A stretch of DNA of 64,000 nt from the NCBI RefSeq assembly GCF_019320115.1, contig NC_089588.1:113274733-113338732 (forward strand), given 5' to 3'. The notes under the pieces were generated by a model. It was not told the DNA's origin. It made no database searches and saw only the letters and a list, made by a program, of their open reading frames with translations. Origin of the DNA: Miscanthus floridulus. Lineage: Eukaryota > Streptophyta > Magnoliopsida > Poales > Poaceae. The position numbers were made by a program, and so were the translations under genes. Shown piece after piece: positions 22,556 to 31,980 of the stretch (position 1 is its first letter; each line of letters starts with the position of its first letter).

Positions 22556-25467
22556 GCCTCCGTGCGTTGTCCATCATTAGCGGCGTGGATCTCTTCCAGG
22601 TTCTTTTCAATATATTTCTCCATGCTCACTAACTGATGAAGGATGCTGTAATGAGCTTCTTGCACCATTCGGTTTGGCACATCGGTGCGCACTTTTCGGC
22701 CTGTGCACCCCATTCCTGAGGTTTTGCCTTCGTGGTGATGGACAGGCAACCCAATCACCCTCCCATCTCTTATGTACCTCATACACCAGTTCACGGCCTC
22801 CTCCGTTGTGTATGCCTCGATCATAGAGCCCTCCGGGTAAGCGCGGTTATGGACGTATCTGTTGAGGGTGGACATGAACCGCTCGTACGTCCACATCTGG
22901 TGTAGGTACACGGGGCCTAGTTGATGGATCTGATCGACCATATGCATCATTAGGTGTGGCATAATATCAAAGTAAGATGGTGGAAAGCACATCTCGAGCT
23001 GGCAAAGGGTCTCCGCGATGAACTCCTTCAGGGCAGGCAGCTCAGCCTTATCAATGACCTTCTGAGTGATGCGATTAAAGAAGTATGACATCCGTGTGAT
23101 GACCATCTTCACGTACTCTGGACGGATAGCCCTAATCGCAATTGGTAGGAACACCGTCAGCATGACGTGGCAGTCGTGTGAGTTGTAGCCGGTCATTATG
23201 AGGTCTTTCATGGAGACCAGGCTCTTGATGTTGGAAGAGAAACCAGTCGGCACCTTGATACCCCTAAGCAACTTAAGAAAAGCCGTCCTCTCGTCTTGCG
23301 TTAGGTTGCAGGCCGCACCCAGGATATCGACTTTACCATTCTGAGGCGGTCCCGGGTGAAGGTCCGGCCTGATGCCCAGATTGACAAGATCCGTCCGTGA
23401 CTTAATACCATCCTTTGTCTTGCCCTTGATGTCCAGCAGGACACCGATCGTGCTTTCGAAGACATTTTTCTCCAGGTGCATGCAGTCGATGGCATGGGGT
23501 GTATTCAGTGTTTTCCAATACGACAGGTACTTGAAGAAAATTGACATCTTCTTGAAAGGAACGGCGGCGGGGACTTCCTCCGTCTGGTCCCACTTTCGCT
23601 TCCTTGTCTGCTTGGGCCCCTCTTTAGGCGGCTTCTTCTTCTTTCCAAACTCCACCTGATCCATGTCCTTGACCATCTCATACACCTTTGTTCCCCAACT
23701 AGTCTGCGTCATTTGATCACGCTGCGGCTCGTCTTGATTGTCAAAGTATTTGTTCATAATACTTCTTCTATACCTATGATTTTTGGTGAGGAACCGTCTG
23801 TGCCTCGTGTACACCATCTTATTGGATCCCTTAAGGTAAGTGTAGCAGGTCTCGTCGATACAAATTACGCAGCCGGTCTTCCCTTTGATCTGCCCCGATA
23901 GTGAGAAGAGACCGGGGTAATCGGTGATGGTGACAAAGATGATTGCTTTTAGTGTGAACTTCTCCTTGCGGGATGCATCCACCATCTGGACCCCAACATC
24001 AAATAGTATCTTCATTTCCTCCATGAACGGCTCCAGGAACACATCTATATCGTTGCCGGGCTGCTTCGGTCCGGAGATAAGCATGGTCAGCATAAGGTAC
24101 CTACGCTTCTGACATAGATGGGGAGGTAGGTTGTACATGGTGAGCACGACGGGCCAAGTGCTGTGCGAGCTGCTAAGCTCACCGAACGGGTTCATCCCGT
24201 CGGTACTTAGCGCGAACCTAACATGCCTGGGCTCCTTGCCAAACTCCGGGTAGGCCTCATCGAAATCCTTCCACTGCTTGCCATCGGATGGGTGCCGTAG
24301 CTTGCCATCGTCATTCAGGCGGTCAGCAGATGCATGCCAGGACATGAGCTTGGCATCGTCCGGGTTCCCGAATATTGCACGCAGGCGATCGGTCACGGGC
24401 AGGTACCACACCGACAGTGCTGGACTTTTCCTGTGCGTGTAACCCTCTTCTTCATCGTCCTGCTGAGCCGAGATCTGTTTGGCCACACTGCTCTTCTTTG
24501 CCCCCTTCTTGTTCTTCTTCCGACCACCCCGCAAGCCTCCCTCGTCTTCTGCATCCACGCGACAACCAGCATTTTTCTTGTACCGACTAAAGCCGCAGTG
24601 CGGACAACTCGTCAAATTCTCATACTCATTGCCCCGATACAGGATGCAGTGGTTAGGGCATGCATCAAACTTTCTAAGCTTCATTGCCACTGGCCGGATC
24701 AGCTTCTTGGCCCGATAAGTATTGGCGGGCACCTTGTTAGCCGTTGGGTACGTGGTGGCAAGGTAGCTTAACAACTCATTGAAGCTAGTGTCAGACCAAC
24801 CATGACGAGCCTTCAACATCAACATATGGAGGTTAAAACGGAGCGCCGTGCAGTCCTTTGGACAATCGCCGCCGTCCTTATAGAGAGGATCAACTGCCGC
24901 CTGTTTCAACTCTCTAAAATTCTCCAACCACTTTGGGCAACCCAACACAACGTCGTCTTCATCGAAGTGTTTGACTAGATCTTCAACAAGCTGCACATCC
25001 TCGGGTTGGCTCACAGTATCCTGACCATCAACACCGTCGCCGGCTTCATCGGCCATGTCTTGCATTACATCATCCACCGTGATGTAATCACGACAACTGT
25101 TGTCACTGTCGGCTGGCGCAGCTGCTGCGGAAGGATCTTTATTCACCGGTGGTGCTGTCGTCGTCGGCGTCGAAGAGGTAACTCCAGATGTAGCACCACT
25201 CGCACCAACTCTTTCGCCGTGAAATGTCCAGACTGTGTAGCCCTCGATGAAACCATACATGATCAAATGAGTTTGCACCTCGCTGTCTCGGTGGGCTTTC
25301 AGGTTCTTGCAACGAGAACATGGACATATGGTTGTCATCCGCTTCAGTCTCTCACGGTGAGCTTTACCAGCCGCAATAAACTTCCTTAATTCAAAGAGGT
25401 ACCGCGGATCATTCACTCTATCGATCCGGTACATCCATTCCGATCTATCTATCGTATCTGCGAACAT
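22504..25467 (-). CDS. CACTA transposase (TNPD-like), 987 residues
   Basis: This encodes the DDE-type transposase that would bind the TIRs and cut the element out. From ATG at 25467, MFADTIDRSEWMYR opens the transposase-associated domain with the CPCSRCKN metal-binding motif (about residues 40-55). A HGWSDTSFNELL segment and a zinc-like ACPNHC..CPHCG motif follow. The Transposase_21 (PF02992) core begins with FALSTDGMNPFG and runs through DIDVFLEPFMEEMKILFDVG. A DUF4218 region (LPIAIRAIRPEYVKMV to VHNRAYPEGSMIEAY) follows. The usual DUF4216 C-terminal module is missing: after AWVQNHHKS the frame reaches a stop within eight codons. A (GATCTA)4 run precedes the gene at about 25635-25660. The open reading frame is uninterrupted and may still be expressed. 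Confidence 0.9.
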   Translation of the reverse strand: MFADTIDRSEWMYRIDRVNDPRYLFELRKFIAAGKAHRERLKRMTTICPCSRCKNLKAHRDSEVQTHLIMYGFIEGYTVWTFHGERVGASGATSGVTSSTPTTTAPPVNKDPSAAAAPADSDNSCRDYITVDDVMQDMADEAGDGVDGQDTVSQPEDVQLVEDLVKHFDEDDVVLGCPKWLENFRELKQAAVDPLYKDGGDCPKDCTALRFNLHMLMLKARHGWSDTSFNELLSYLATTYPTANKVPANTYRAKKLIRPVAMKLRKFDACPNHCILYRGNEYENLTSCPHCGFSRYKKNAGCRVDAEDEGGLRGGRKKNKKGAKKSSVAKQISAQQDDEEEGYTHRKSPALSVWYLPVTDRLRAIFGNPDDAKLMSWHASADRLNDDGKLRHPSDGKQWKDFDEAYPEFGKEPRHVRFALSTDGMNPFGELSSSHSTWPVVLTMYNLPPHLCQKRRYLMLTMLISGPKQPGNDIDVFLEPFMEEMKILFDVGVQMVDASRKEKFTLKAIIFVTITDYPGLFSLSGQIKGKTGCVICIDETCYTYLKGSNKMVYTRHRRFLTKNHRYRRSIMNKYFDNQDEPQRDQMTQTSWGTKVYEMVKDMDQVEFGKKKKPPKEGPKQTRKRKWDQTEEVPAAVPFKKMSIFFKYLSYWKTLNTPHAIDCMHLEKNVFESTIGVLLDIKGKTKDGIKSRTDLVNLGIRPDLHPGPPQNGKVDILGAACNLTQDERTAFLKLLRGIKVPTGFSSNIKSLVSMKDLIMTGYNSHDCHVMLTVFLPIAIRAIRPEYVKMVITRMSYFFNRITQKVIDKAELPALKEFIAETLCQLEMCFPPSYFDIMPHLMMHMVDQIHQLGPVYLHQMWTYERFMSTLNRYVHNRAYPEGSMIEAYTTEEAVNWCMRYIRDGRVIGLPVHHHEGKTSGMGCTGRKVRTDVPNRMVQEAHYSILHQLVSMEKYIEKNLEEIHAANDGQRTEAWVQNHHKSNLETSSPC

Positions 25468-25867
25468 TATCCATCACAATCAACATTAAATAAAGAAGAA
25501 TTAGGAGAAATTGATGATTTTTACGTCCAAAATCATGAAAAAGAGAGGAAATGACGATGTGAAAGATGAAGCATGCATCTATGATGAATCTAAAGTTAAA
25601 GAAATACATGACATCATTTTTTCCATTAAAATTGATCTAGATCTAGATCTAGATCTAAAGAGAACTCTAGGTGATGGAAATAAAGAGAGAGGATGGAAGG
25701 AGAGAGGGAGAGCCTTTATGAACCTCTTATGATGTCCTCCTCCCTCAAATCCAAGCCCTTCAACTCAAATCAAAAGTTTTCTCAAATTTTAGGGCAAAGC
25801 CTCCCCCCATGAGTTTTGAGAGAGGAAGACCCGTGGAGAAGAAGGAGGGTCTGAGGTCTGTATATGT

Positions 25868-26150
25868 ACAGGCTTTACCGCGGCGGGCAACATAAAACGC
25901 CCGCCTCGGTAAATCAAGTCTTTACCGCGGCGGGCAGTTTAAAGCGCCCGCTATGGTAAACCGTATTAACCGCGGCGGGCTATTCATACCGCCCGCCGCG
26001 GTAAATAACGATTTTCTGCGGCGGGCAGGTAAGGTGGCCCGCCGCGGTAAACCAATTTCCCGCAGCGGGCGCCCCGGTGACCGGCCTCGCTGGCCGGCCA
26101 CCGGTTAACCGTGGCGGGAAAAAAAGGTGCCCGCCACGGAGCGTGTTTTG
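25868..26150. repeat. Right subterminal palindromic repeats of CACTA element
   Basis: The same CCGCGGCGGGC-type motifs as on the left, in direct and inverted orientation (for example TTTACCGCGGCGGGCAAC and CCGCCCGCCGCGGTAAA). The last units near 26050-26140 are more diverged. It pairs with 19128-19420 in inverted orientation. Confidence 0.88.
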
Positions 26151-26186
26151 GCCACGCTGCGCAAATTCATTCCTGTAGTAGTGTCG

Positions 26187-26601
26187 GTCAGGTTTAATGG
26201 AAACGGACTACCAGCGCTGGATATTCAAGGACCAACCGCCCATGGGCCATCGTGTCCATGCTATGGATTACTTGCATTCGTGTGGGATAGAGACTCCTTA
26301 CACCTGATTGGCTGACTCCCAAGTGAATACGGGAGTTATTGTTATTATTAGTAAAGAAGTAAATACGGTAATAATAAGCGGACGAAAAAAAAATGGTGGC
26401 AGAAATTTTGCCTCCTCTTTATTAGCTTTAGTAATTAGGTGCAGGATGGAACAACACGGCGGCAGATGTTGATCCTCATGGTCATGGCTGCTGATCCCTT
26501 GTGTGTGTGCGCCTCTGTGGGCAACTGTTGCCACTGTGCACGCTTTGTCAACCACATGCACACATGACATCCATATATATCCAGCGACACAACATGATCG
26601 G
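26187..26601. other. Spacer between CACTA and gypsy element
   Basis: About 415 bp with no recognisable gene. An AT-rich patch at 26330-26380 (GTTATTGTTATTATTAG) looks like degenerate MITE or microsatellite sequence. The first bases continue the CACTA target site. Confidence 0.4.
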
Positions 26602-27464
26602 TGACGATGACAACTTCTATACATATGATCATATTTAGAGAACCATACGAAGACCAATGAGATCAGCGAGGGTGTCCTAAGTAAGAAGGAGGTCCGAAAC
26701 TCATCCGGTTCGAGTCACCAAGGTGGAGGCCCAAATCAAGTTCGAGTCCATCTCGGCCTCCAGGACTAGTCTGCCTTAAACTGGTCACTCAGGACACATC
26801 CGGACTCCGTTTTCGACGATCCATATATGGTTGGAAAGCTAATTTGATAAGAAAGTCAATCCAAGTGGTTTCACGTCAAAAGACCTTCGGAATCAACGGG
26901 AATCGTCGAAATAAATCAGCGTCCAGAATCTGTCAGGGTGCTGCGACACCGTCTTTTGGTCCGTTGGACCGTGTATCGTGTTTGGGCCTATTAGGGGGCG
27001 CGACCAGGGGTGACGCCCAAGACTCTATAAATAGCAGCCGTCACTCTCCTTAGGGTTTGGGTTTTGTTTAGTTCTTGATTCCCCCGTGAAACAGACATCG
27101 TTTTGCTGCAACTGTGCCGTCAATGCTGCTTACTGTGAACCAGGGCCCCAGTTCTTGATTTTGTTCGCCTATGGCGATTAGTCCTTTCGAATAAAGACTT
27201 GAACTCTTTCTCATTATCATAAGCCTCATATTTATTTGCAATTTCAGATTGCGTTTATTTCGTTCTTGCTTGTGTTCTCGATTCGCTTGCAGGAAAGCCT
27301 TCTCGACGAGGTCAATTGCGTTCGCGTGGTTGATAACCAACGGAGCAGTGGTGTAACGGTTACGGGGTCCGAATCAGTCTTAGTTCGAAGCCTAGATCAT
27401 GAACGTCAAGTCTCCACCAATCGACGCTATCATACCTTCGGAAGATCGGGCCTAGTCTACGTCA
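26602..27464 (+). repeat. 5' LTR of gag-only gypsy element
   Basis: Starts TGACGATGACAAC and ends CTACGTCA. It contains a TATA box TATAAATA at 27026-27033. The sequence is paired with 40309-41177 by long near-identical stretches such as GGTGGAGGCCCAAATCAAG. Confidence 0.85.
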
Positions 27465-27466
27465 AG

Positions 27467-27477
27467 TGGTATCAGAG
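27467..27477 (+). other. Primer-binding site (initiator-Met tRNA)
   Basis: TGGTATCAGAG lies two bases after the LTR end and is the standard complement of the 3' end of plant initiator methionine tRNA, used to prime minus-strand DNA synthesis. Confidence 0.9.
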
Positions 27478-28739
27478 ACCTTGTTGCCCGTTAGGTATAA
27501 CTTTATTTTCCTCTTTAGATTGTTACTGTTTTTGCATTACCTATAGTCCACAAAAAGCCAAAAAAATATACATCGTCACATATTCTCTATCCTATAGCCT
27601 CATTGTGCCGTGCAATTTCGTCTCTGTTTTGCGTTGTTGAGTTTGTGCCCTAGGTCAAGTTCTGTTTGCTGGTTTTAAATCGTTTTTTAGTTCAGTTTAT
27701 GTTTTTTCCTTTGTTTTCATCATAATCCTTGAATATCTCCAAGTCTTGTTGAGTTTCCTTTGTATCCATTAAACCCTAGTCCACGCCAGCTTATTTGTTA
27801 CACTTGTCTTCACTGTTTTCATCAAATCCTTGCTGCCGTGACCAATTTTATGCACATTGTTCCTGTTTTATCTTCTAATTCGGAGTGCGTTCTTAAAACT
27901 GGTCAAGTTTTTACATACGAACTCGGATTTTGACGTTCCATATATCAAAATCGACCAGAATTTTTTTTTGGATCCGTCTATCCCTAGCTTTGCTGGGTTT
28001 GGAGATTTTTATTTTGGTCAAAAAGTGGTCATAAGATTCTGTTTTCGTGGTCACAAGGTTTTTGTTGATTTCAAGCATGTCTTCTGGAAATTCCACAGGC
28101 CACGTCTTTCACTTGTTTAAGCTTATATTTTATGTGGTTACTTCTTTTGTGCTCCTAAGTGAAGAAAAATATCAAAAGAATAAAAAGAAAAAGTCAAAAT
28201 TTCTCAAAAAAACAACGACAGCCCAAAAATAGAGAAAAAGAGGGGCAAAAGAGGAACAATATCTAGAGGAGCACATAGAGAGCGCCTTTTGAGTTGTGTT
28301 TGCGTGTGCTGATTTCTACCTTGTTCATAATCATATTCTTGCTGTTCACATCACTTGATACATCTGGTACTTGGAAGGTGAGTAGGCCAGCAACTAAGAC
28401 AAGTACTTGGGATACTTATTCAGCTTTGCTATTCGGTTGCGAATTTTGCTATTCCTTGCTACTATATTGTGCCTGTCTAAGCTCCACTTTCTTCTAACCA
28501 AGTACAGGTTCGCCTTGCAACTGTTACACTCAAGCTACAACGGTATCACAGTCACCGACCGATTGCACCGCCTGTTGCTTTGGTAAGAACACTTGTAAGA
28601 CCGTGGTAAGACGCTTGAGAGTTAAGTGCCTTGTTTTTCCTTGTCCACAACCTAAATAGTTGGTAGGGATAATACTTTTGTGTTGTCTTTTGTTGTCTTC
28701 TAACAATAACAGGTTGTTCGTATCCACCGACTTATAATG
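27478..28739 (+). other. 5' untranslated internal region of gypsy element
   Basis: AT-rich leader between the primer-binding site and the gag remnant. It is typical of grass gypsy elements and contains no reading frame with family character. It may contain introns or packaging signals, but none can be shown from sequence alone. Confidence 0.6.
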
Positions 28740-28960
28740 GTATAGGTGCTGATGAGTACATAGAGTGAGAAATTACCATCGATAACATATTTGCTAAGGA
28801 GGAAGGTAAAAAATACAGTTAGTGTTTTGCGACATTCTGCTTTATCTTGGTGGGAGTCTTTAGATCCTTCTGATAAGCCTCAAACTTGGAATGATATAAA
28901 ACTTCTTATGCGAGAAACCTTTGTTAATCTACCTCCTGTTTTGACTTCATATGATGAGGT
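28740..28960 (+). pseudogene. Gag fragment, 5' part (split by the nested Copia)
   Basis: Translation shows GADEYIE, a stop (TGA) where Trp is expected, then EITIDNIFAK and, after a frame change, KVKNTVSVLRHSALSWWESL and TWNDIKLLMRETF. This is the conserved core of a plant Ty3/gypsy Gag (retrotransposon gag domain), which builds the virus-like particle. It ends ..TSYDEV exactly at the insertion site of the nested Copia, and its frame resumes at 39295 in ..QHLEEESIV. The stop and frame change show decay. Confidence 0.8.
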
Positions 28961-30871
28961 TGAAAGGTCCTAATGGCTAGAGAGGGGGGTGAATAGCCTA
29001 ATAAAAATTTCTACAACAACACTTAACAAAATGGTTAGATAATTATGAGGCGAAATAAGTGTTGCGCTAGCCTACTCAAAATGCAAGCCACCTACCACAA
29101 TTCTAGTTTAGATAGTATCTATTCACACAATAGCTATGACACTACTCTATGTTAGTGTGCTCTCAAAGGCTAACTAAAGAGCCACACCAACCAAGCATAC
29201 AAGCTCTCACAACTAGCTACACTAAAAAGCTTGACAACTAGTTTGCGGTAAAGTAAAGAGAGTGATCAAGAAGATTATACCACCGCGTAGATGAATGAAC
29301 CAATCAATCACAAGGATGAATAACAATGAAGACCAATCACCTCGAAATCAATGATGAACACAATGATTTTTTTACCGAGGTTCACTTGCTTGTCGGCAAG
29401 CTAGTCCTCGTTGTGGCGATTCACTCACTTGGAGGTTCATGCGCTAATTGGCTTCACACGCCAAACCCTCACAATAGGGTGCCGCACAACCAACACAAGA
29501 TGAGGATCACACAAGCCACGAGCAATCCACTAGAGTACCTTTTGGCTCTCCGCCGGAGAAAGGTCAAGAACCCCTCACAATCACCACGATCGGAGCCGGA
29601 GACAATCACCGCCCTCCGCTCAACGATCCTTGTTGCTCCAAGCCGTCTAGGTGGCGGCAACCATCAAGAGTAACAAGCGTAACCCACAGCGAAACACGAA
29701 CAGCAAGTGCCTCTAGATGCAAACACTCAAGCAATGCACTTGTATTCTCTCCTAATCTCACAAAGATGATGAATCAAAGATGGAGATGAGTGGGAGGGCT
29801 TTGGCTAAGCTCACAAGGTTGCTATGTCAATGCAAATGGCCAAGAGAGTGAGCTTGAACCGGCCATGGGGCTTAAATAGAAGCCCCCCACGAAATAGAGC
29901 CATTGTACTCCTTCATTGGGTACAGCGCGGGGTGACCGGACGCTCCGGTCTGATCGACCAGACGCTGGCCCTCAGCGTCCGGTCACGTGATTCACGCAAT
30001 GTGTTCCCTGCTTCAAATATTGTTCGTCAGATTTCAACAGTCATAAATTGACCGGACGCGTCAGTTAGAAAGTGACCGGACGCTGGACCTCAGCGTCCGG
30101 TCGTTTCTAGTAAGGTTCCAAACATGAATTTTCACGACCGGACGCGTCCGGTCATGCCCGATCGGACTCACCCAATGTCTGGTCATTCAACGTCTCCTCT
30201 GTGCACCTCACGTCAGCGTATGTCAGCACTGACTGGATGCACCCAGCCAGGTCCGATCGCATAGCGACCCAGCGTTCGGTCGTTTGACCGATGCCAGCGT
30301 CTTCGCTGATATATCTGACCGGACGCGCCGGTCCAACCGTGGCCAGCGTTCGGTCACTCCCAGTGACAATCCGCCGGTGGAGTTTCTTACCCTTGCTCCC
30401 AAACTTCACCACCCTTGATCAAATGTGCCAACCACCAAGTGTATCACCTTGTGCACATGTGTTAGCATATTTTCACAAACATTTTCATGGGTGTTAGCAC
30501 TCCACTAGATCCTAAATGCATATGCAATGAGTTAGAGCATCTAGTGGCACTTTGATAACCACATTCCGATATGAGTTTCACCCCTCTTAATAGTACAGCT
30601 ATCAATCCTAAATATGATCACACTCTCTAAGTGTCTTGATCACCAAAATAAAATAGCTCCTATGGTTTATACTTTTGCCTTGAGCTTTTTGTTTTTCTCT
30701 TTCTTCTTTCCAAGTCCAAGCACTTGATCATCACCATGGCATCGCCATCTTTATGTCATGATCTTCATTTGCTTCACCACTTGGAGTGTGCTACCTATAT
30801 CATGATCACTTGATAAACTAGGTTAGCACTTAGGGTTTCATCAATTCACCAAAACCAAACTAGAGCTTTTA
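28961..30871 (-). repeat. 3' LTR of SIRE-like Copia
   Basis: Minus-strand LTR; its plus-strand left edge is TGAAAGGTCC. The right edge reads GAGCTTTTA where the partner LTR has GAGCTTTCA, a C-to-T loss of the terminal CA. It contains a cluster of GACCGGACGC motifs in both orientations at about 29930-30380. Confidence 0.92.
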
Positions 30872-31980
30872 ATCTCCCCCTTTTTGGTAATTGATGACAA
30901 CCCTTTCACAAAGATATGAATTGAAATTCAATTGAATCCATATTGCTTGTCCAAGCATTGTTACCATGTCTAAAAGGATATGGACAAGTTTCATGAACTC
31001 TATATGGTAGCAATTGCTCCCCCTATATATGTGCTAAGAGTTTTGATTGTAGCTTGCACATATGCTTAGATAGGAATTATAGGAGACAATGTCTACCAAA
31101 TGATGCTAAGGTATAAAAGATGGACCTTGGAAGCGTGATACCAATCGGAGTGCACCATTATACCATCCTTAGCACCATGGTTAGTTCTATATCACTTGGA
31201 AACATACTTTGAAAAGATACCACTTGTAAAAACTTGCTTGCAAATGAAAGTTATCTAATGATTTCATTTCATCATTCAACCTTACAACTAGCATACGCCA
31301 CACAAGCATGTATGTTGAAATTTAAAACTTGTGCCATGCAAGCAAACATATGACATGCACATTCAAATGCACCATACAAGTTCATGAGCTTGCTCCCCCT
31401 ACTTGTTTGCTCAAAATTTTAATTGATTCATTTTCTTTGTCATATCTCTCCCGCTTTGATGTCTTTTCTCCCCATCTTTGTTATTTCTCCCCCTATCACT
31501 TATATTTTTGTTTCTCTCCCCTTTGTCATCAATGACCACAAAGGTTCAAAAAGTAGATAGGTTAGGATTATCAATGTCAATCAATGGGGTGAGGATAATT
31601 TTTCCAAATTTTGTCCAATCTAGATCATTTGCCAAAGATATCTAACTCGGTTTGATCCAAGGACAAGCTTCTTCACACCTCCAAATAAGGGTTATCTTGT
31701 ACCATGTTGAGTTAAACACTTAGAGCTCATTTTCTAGATCAAACACTAGGTTTACAAGCCCATAAACATATTATATGCTACCACTAGATTAAGTCAAGCA
31801 TAGAAGCTATAGTGGCACCATACAATCATCAAATTCATTTGATTTTCATGAATGAGCCTATAAACATGAAAGATGTCTAGATGCACTAAACAAGTCCTTA
31901 GCAAGGATGTATGCCATGCCAATCAACTTTTACCTTGGATTGCTCGAAGGAGAGGCACGCCATATAAGTGGGGAGGTGCA
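30872..31980 (-). other. SIRE 3' noncoding region with polypurine tract
   Basis: On the minus strand AAAAAGGGGGAGA (30872-30885) abuts the 3' LTR and is the polypurine tract. The remaining kilobase between it and the end of pol has repeated CTCCCCCTA motifs and no gene. No env-like frame is visible. Confidence 0.75.

Larger units (their letters stand above)
19100..26183 (-). mobile_element. Full-length CACTA (En/Spm) DNA transposon, 7,084 bp
   Basis: The left end is CACTACTACACAAAC; the right end reads CACTACTACAGGAAT on the other strand, a perfect 10-bp terminal inverted repeat. The flanking trinucleotides are TCG (19097-19099) and TCG (26184-26186), a perfect 3-bp target duplication typical of CACTA elements. 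Both subterminal regions are packed with CCGCGGCGGGC motifs. Both internal genes are on the minus strand: a transposase (25467-22504) and a second gene with an Ulp1-like protease (22555-19652). The second gene has a nonsense codon and the junction between the two genes looks deleted, so it is probably non-autonomous, but the ends appear competent for mobilisation by a relative. Confidence 0.95.
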
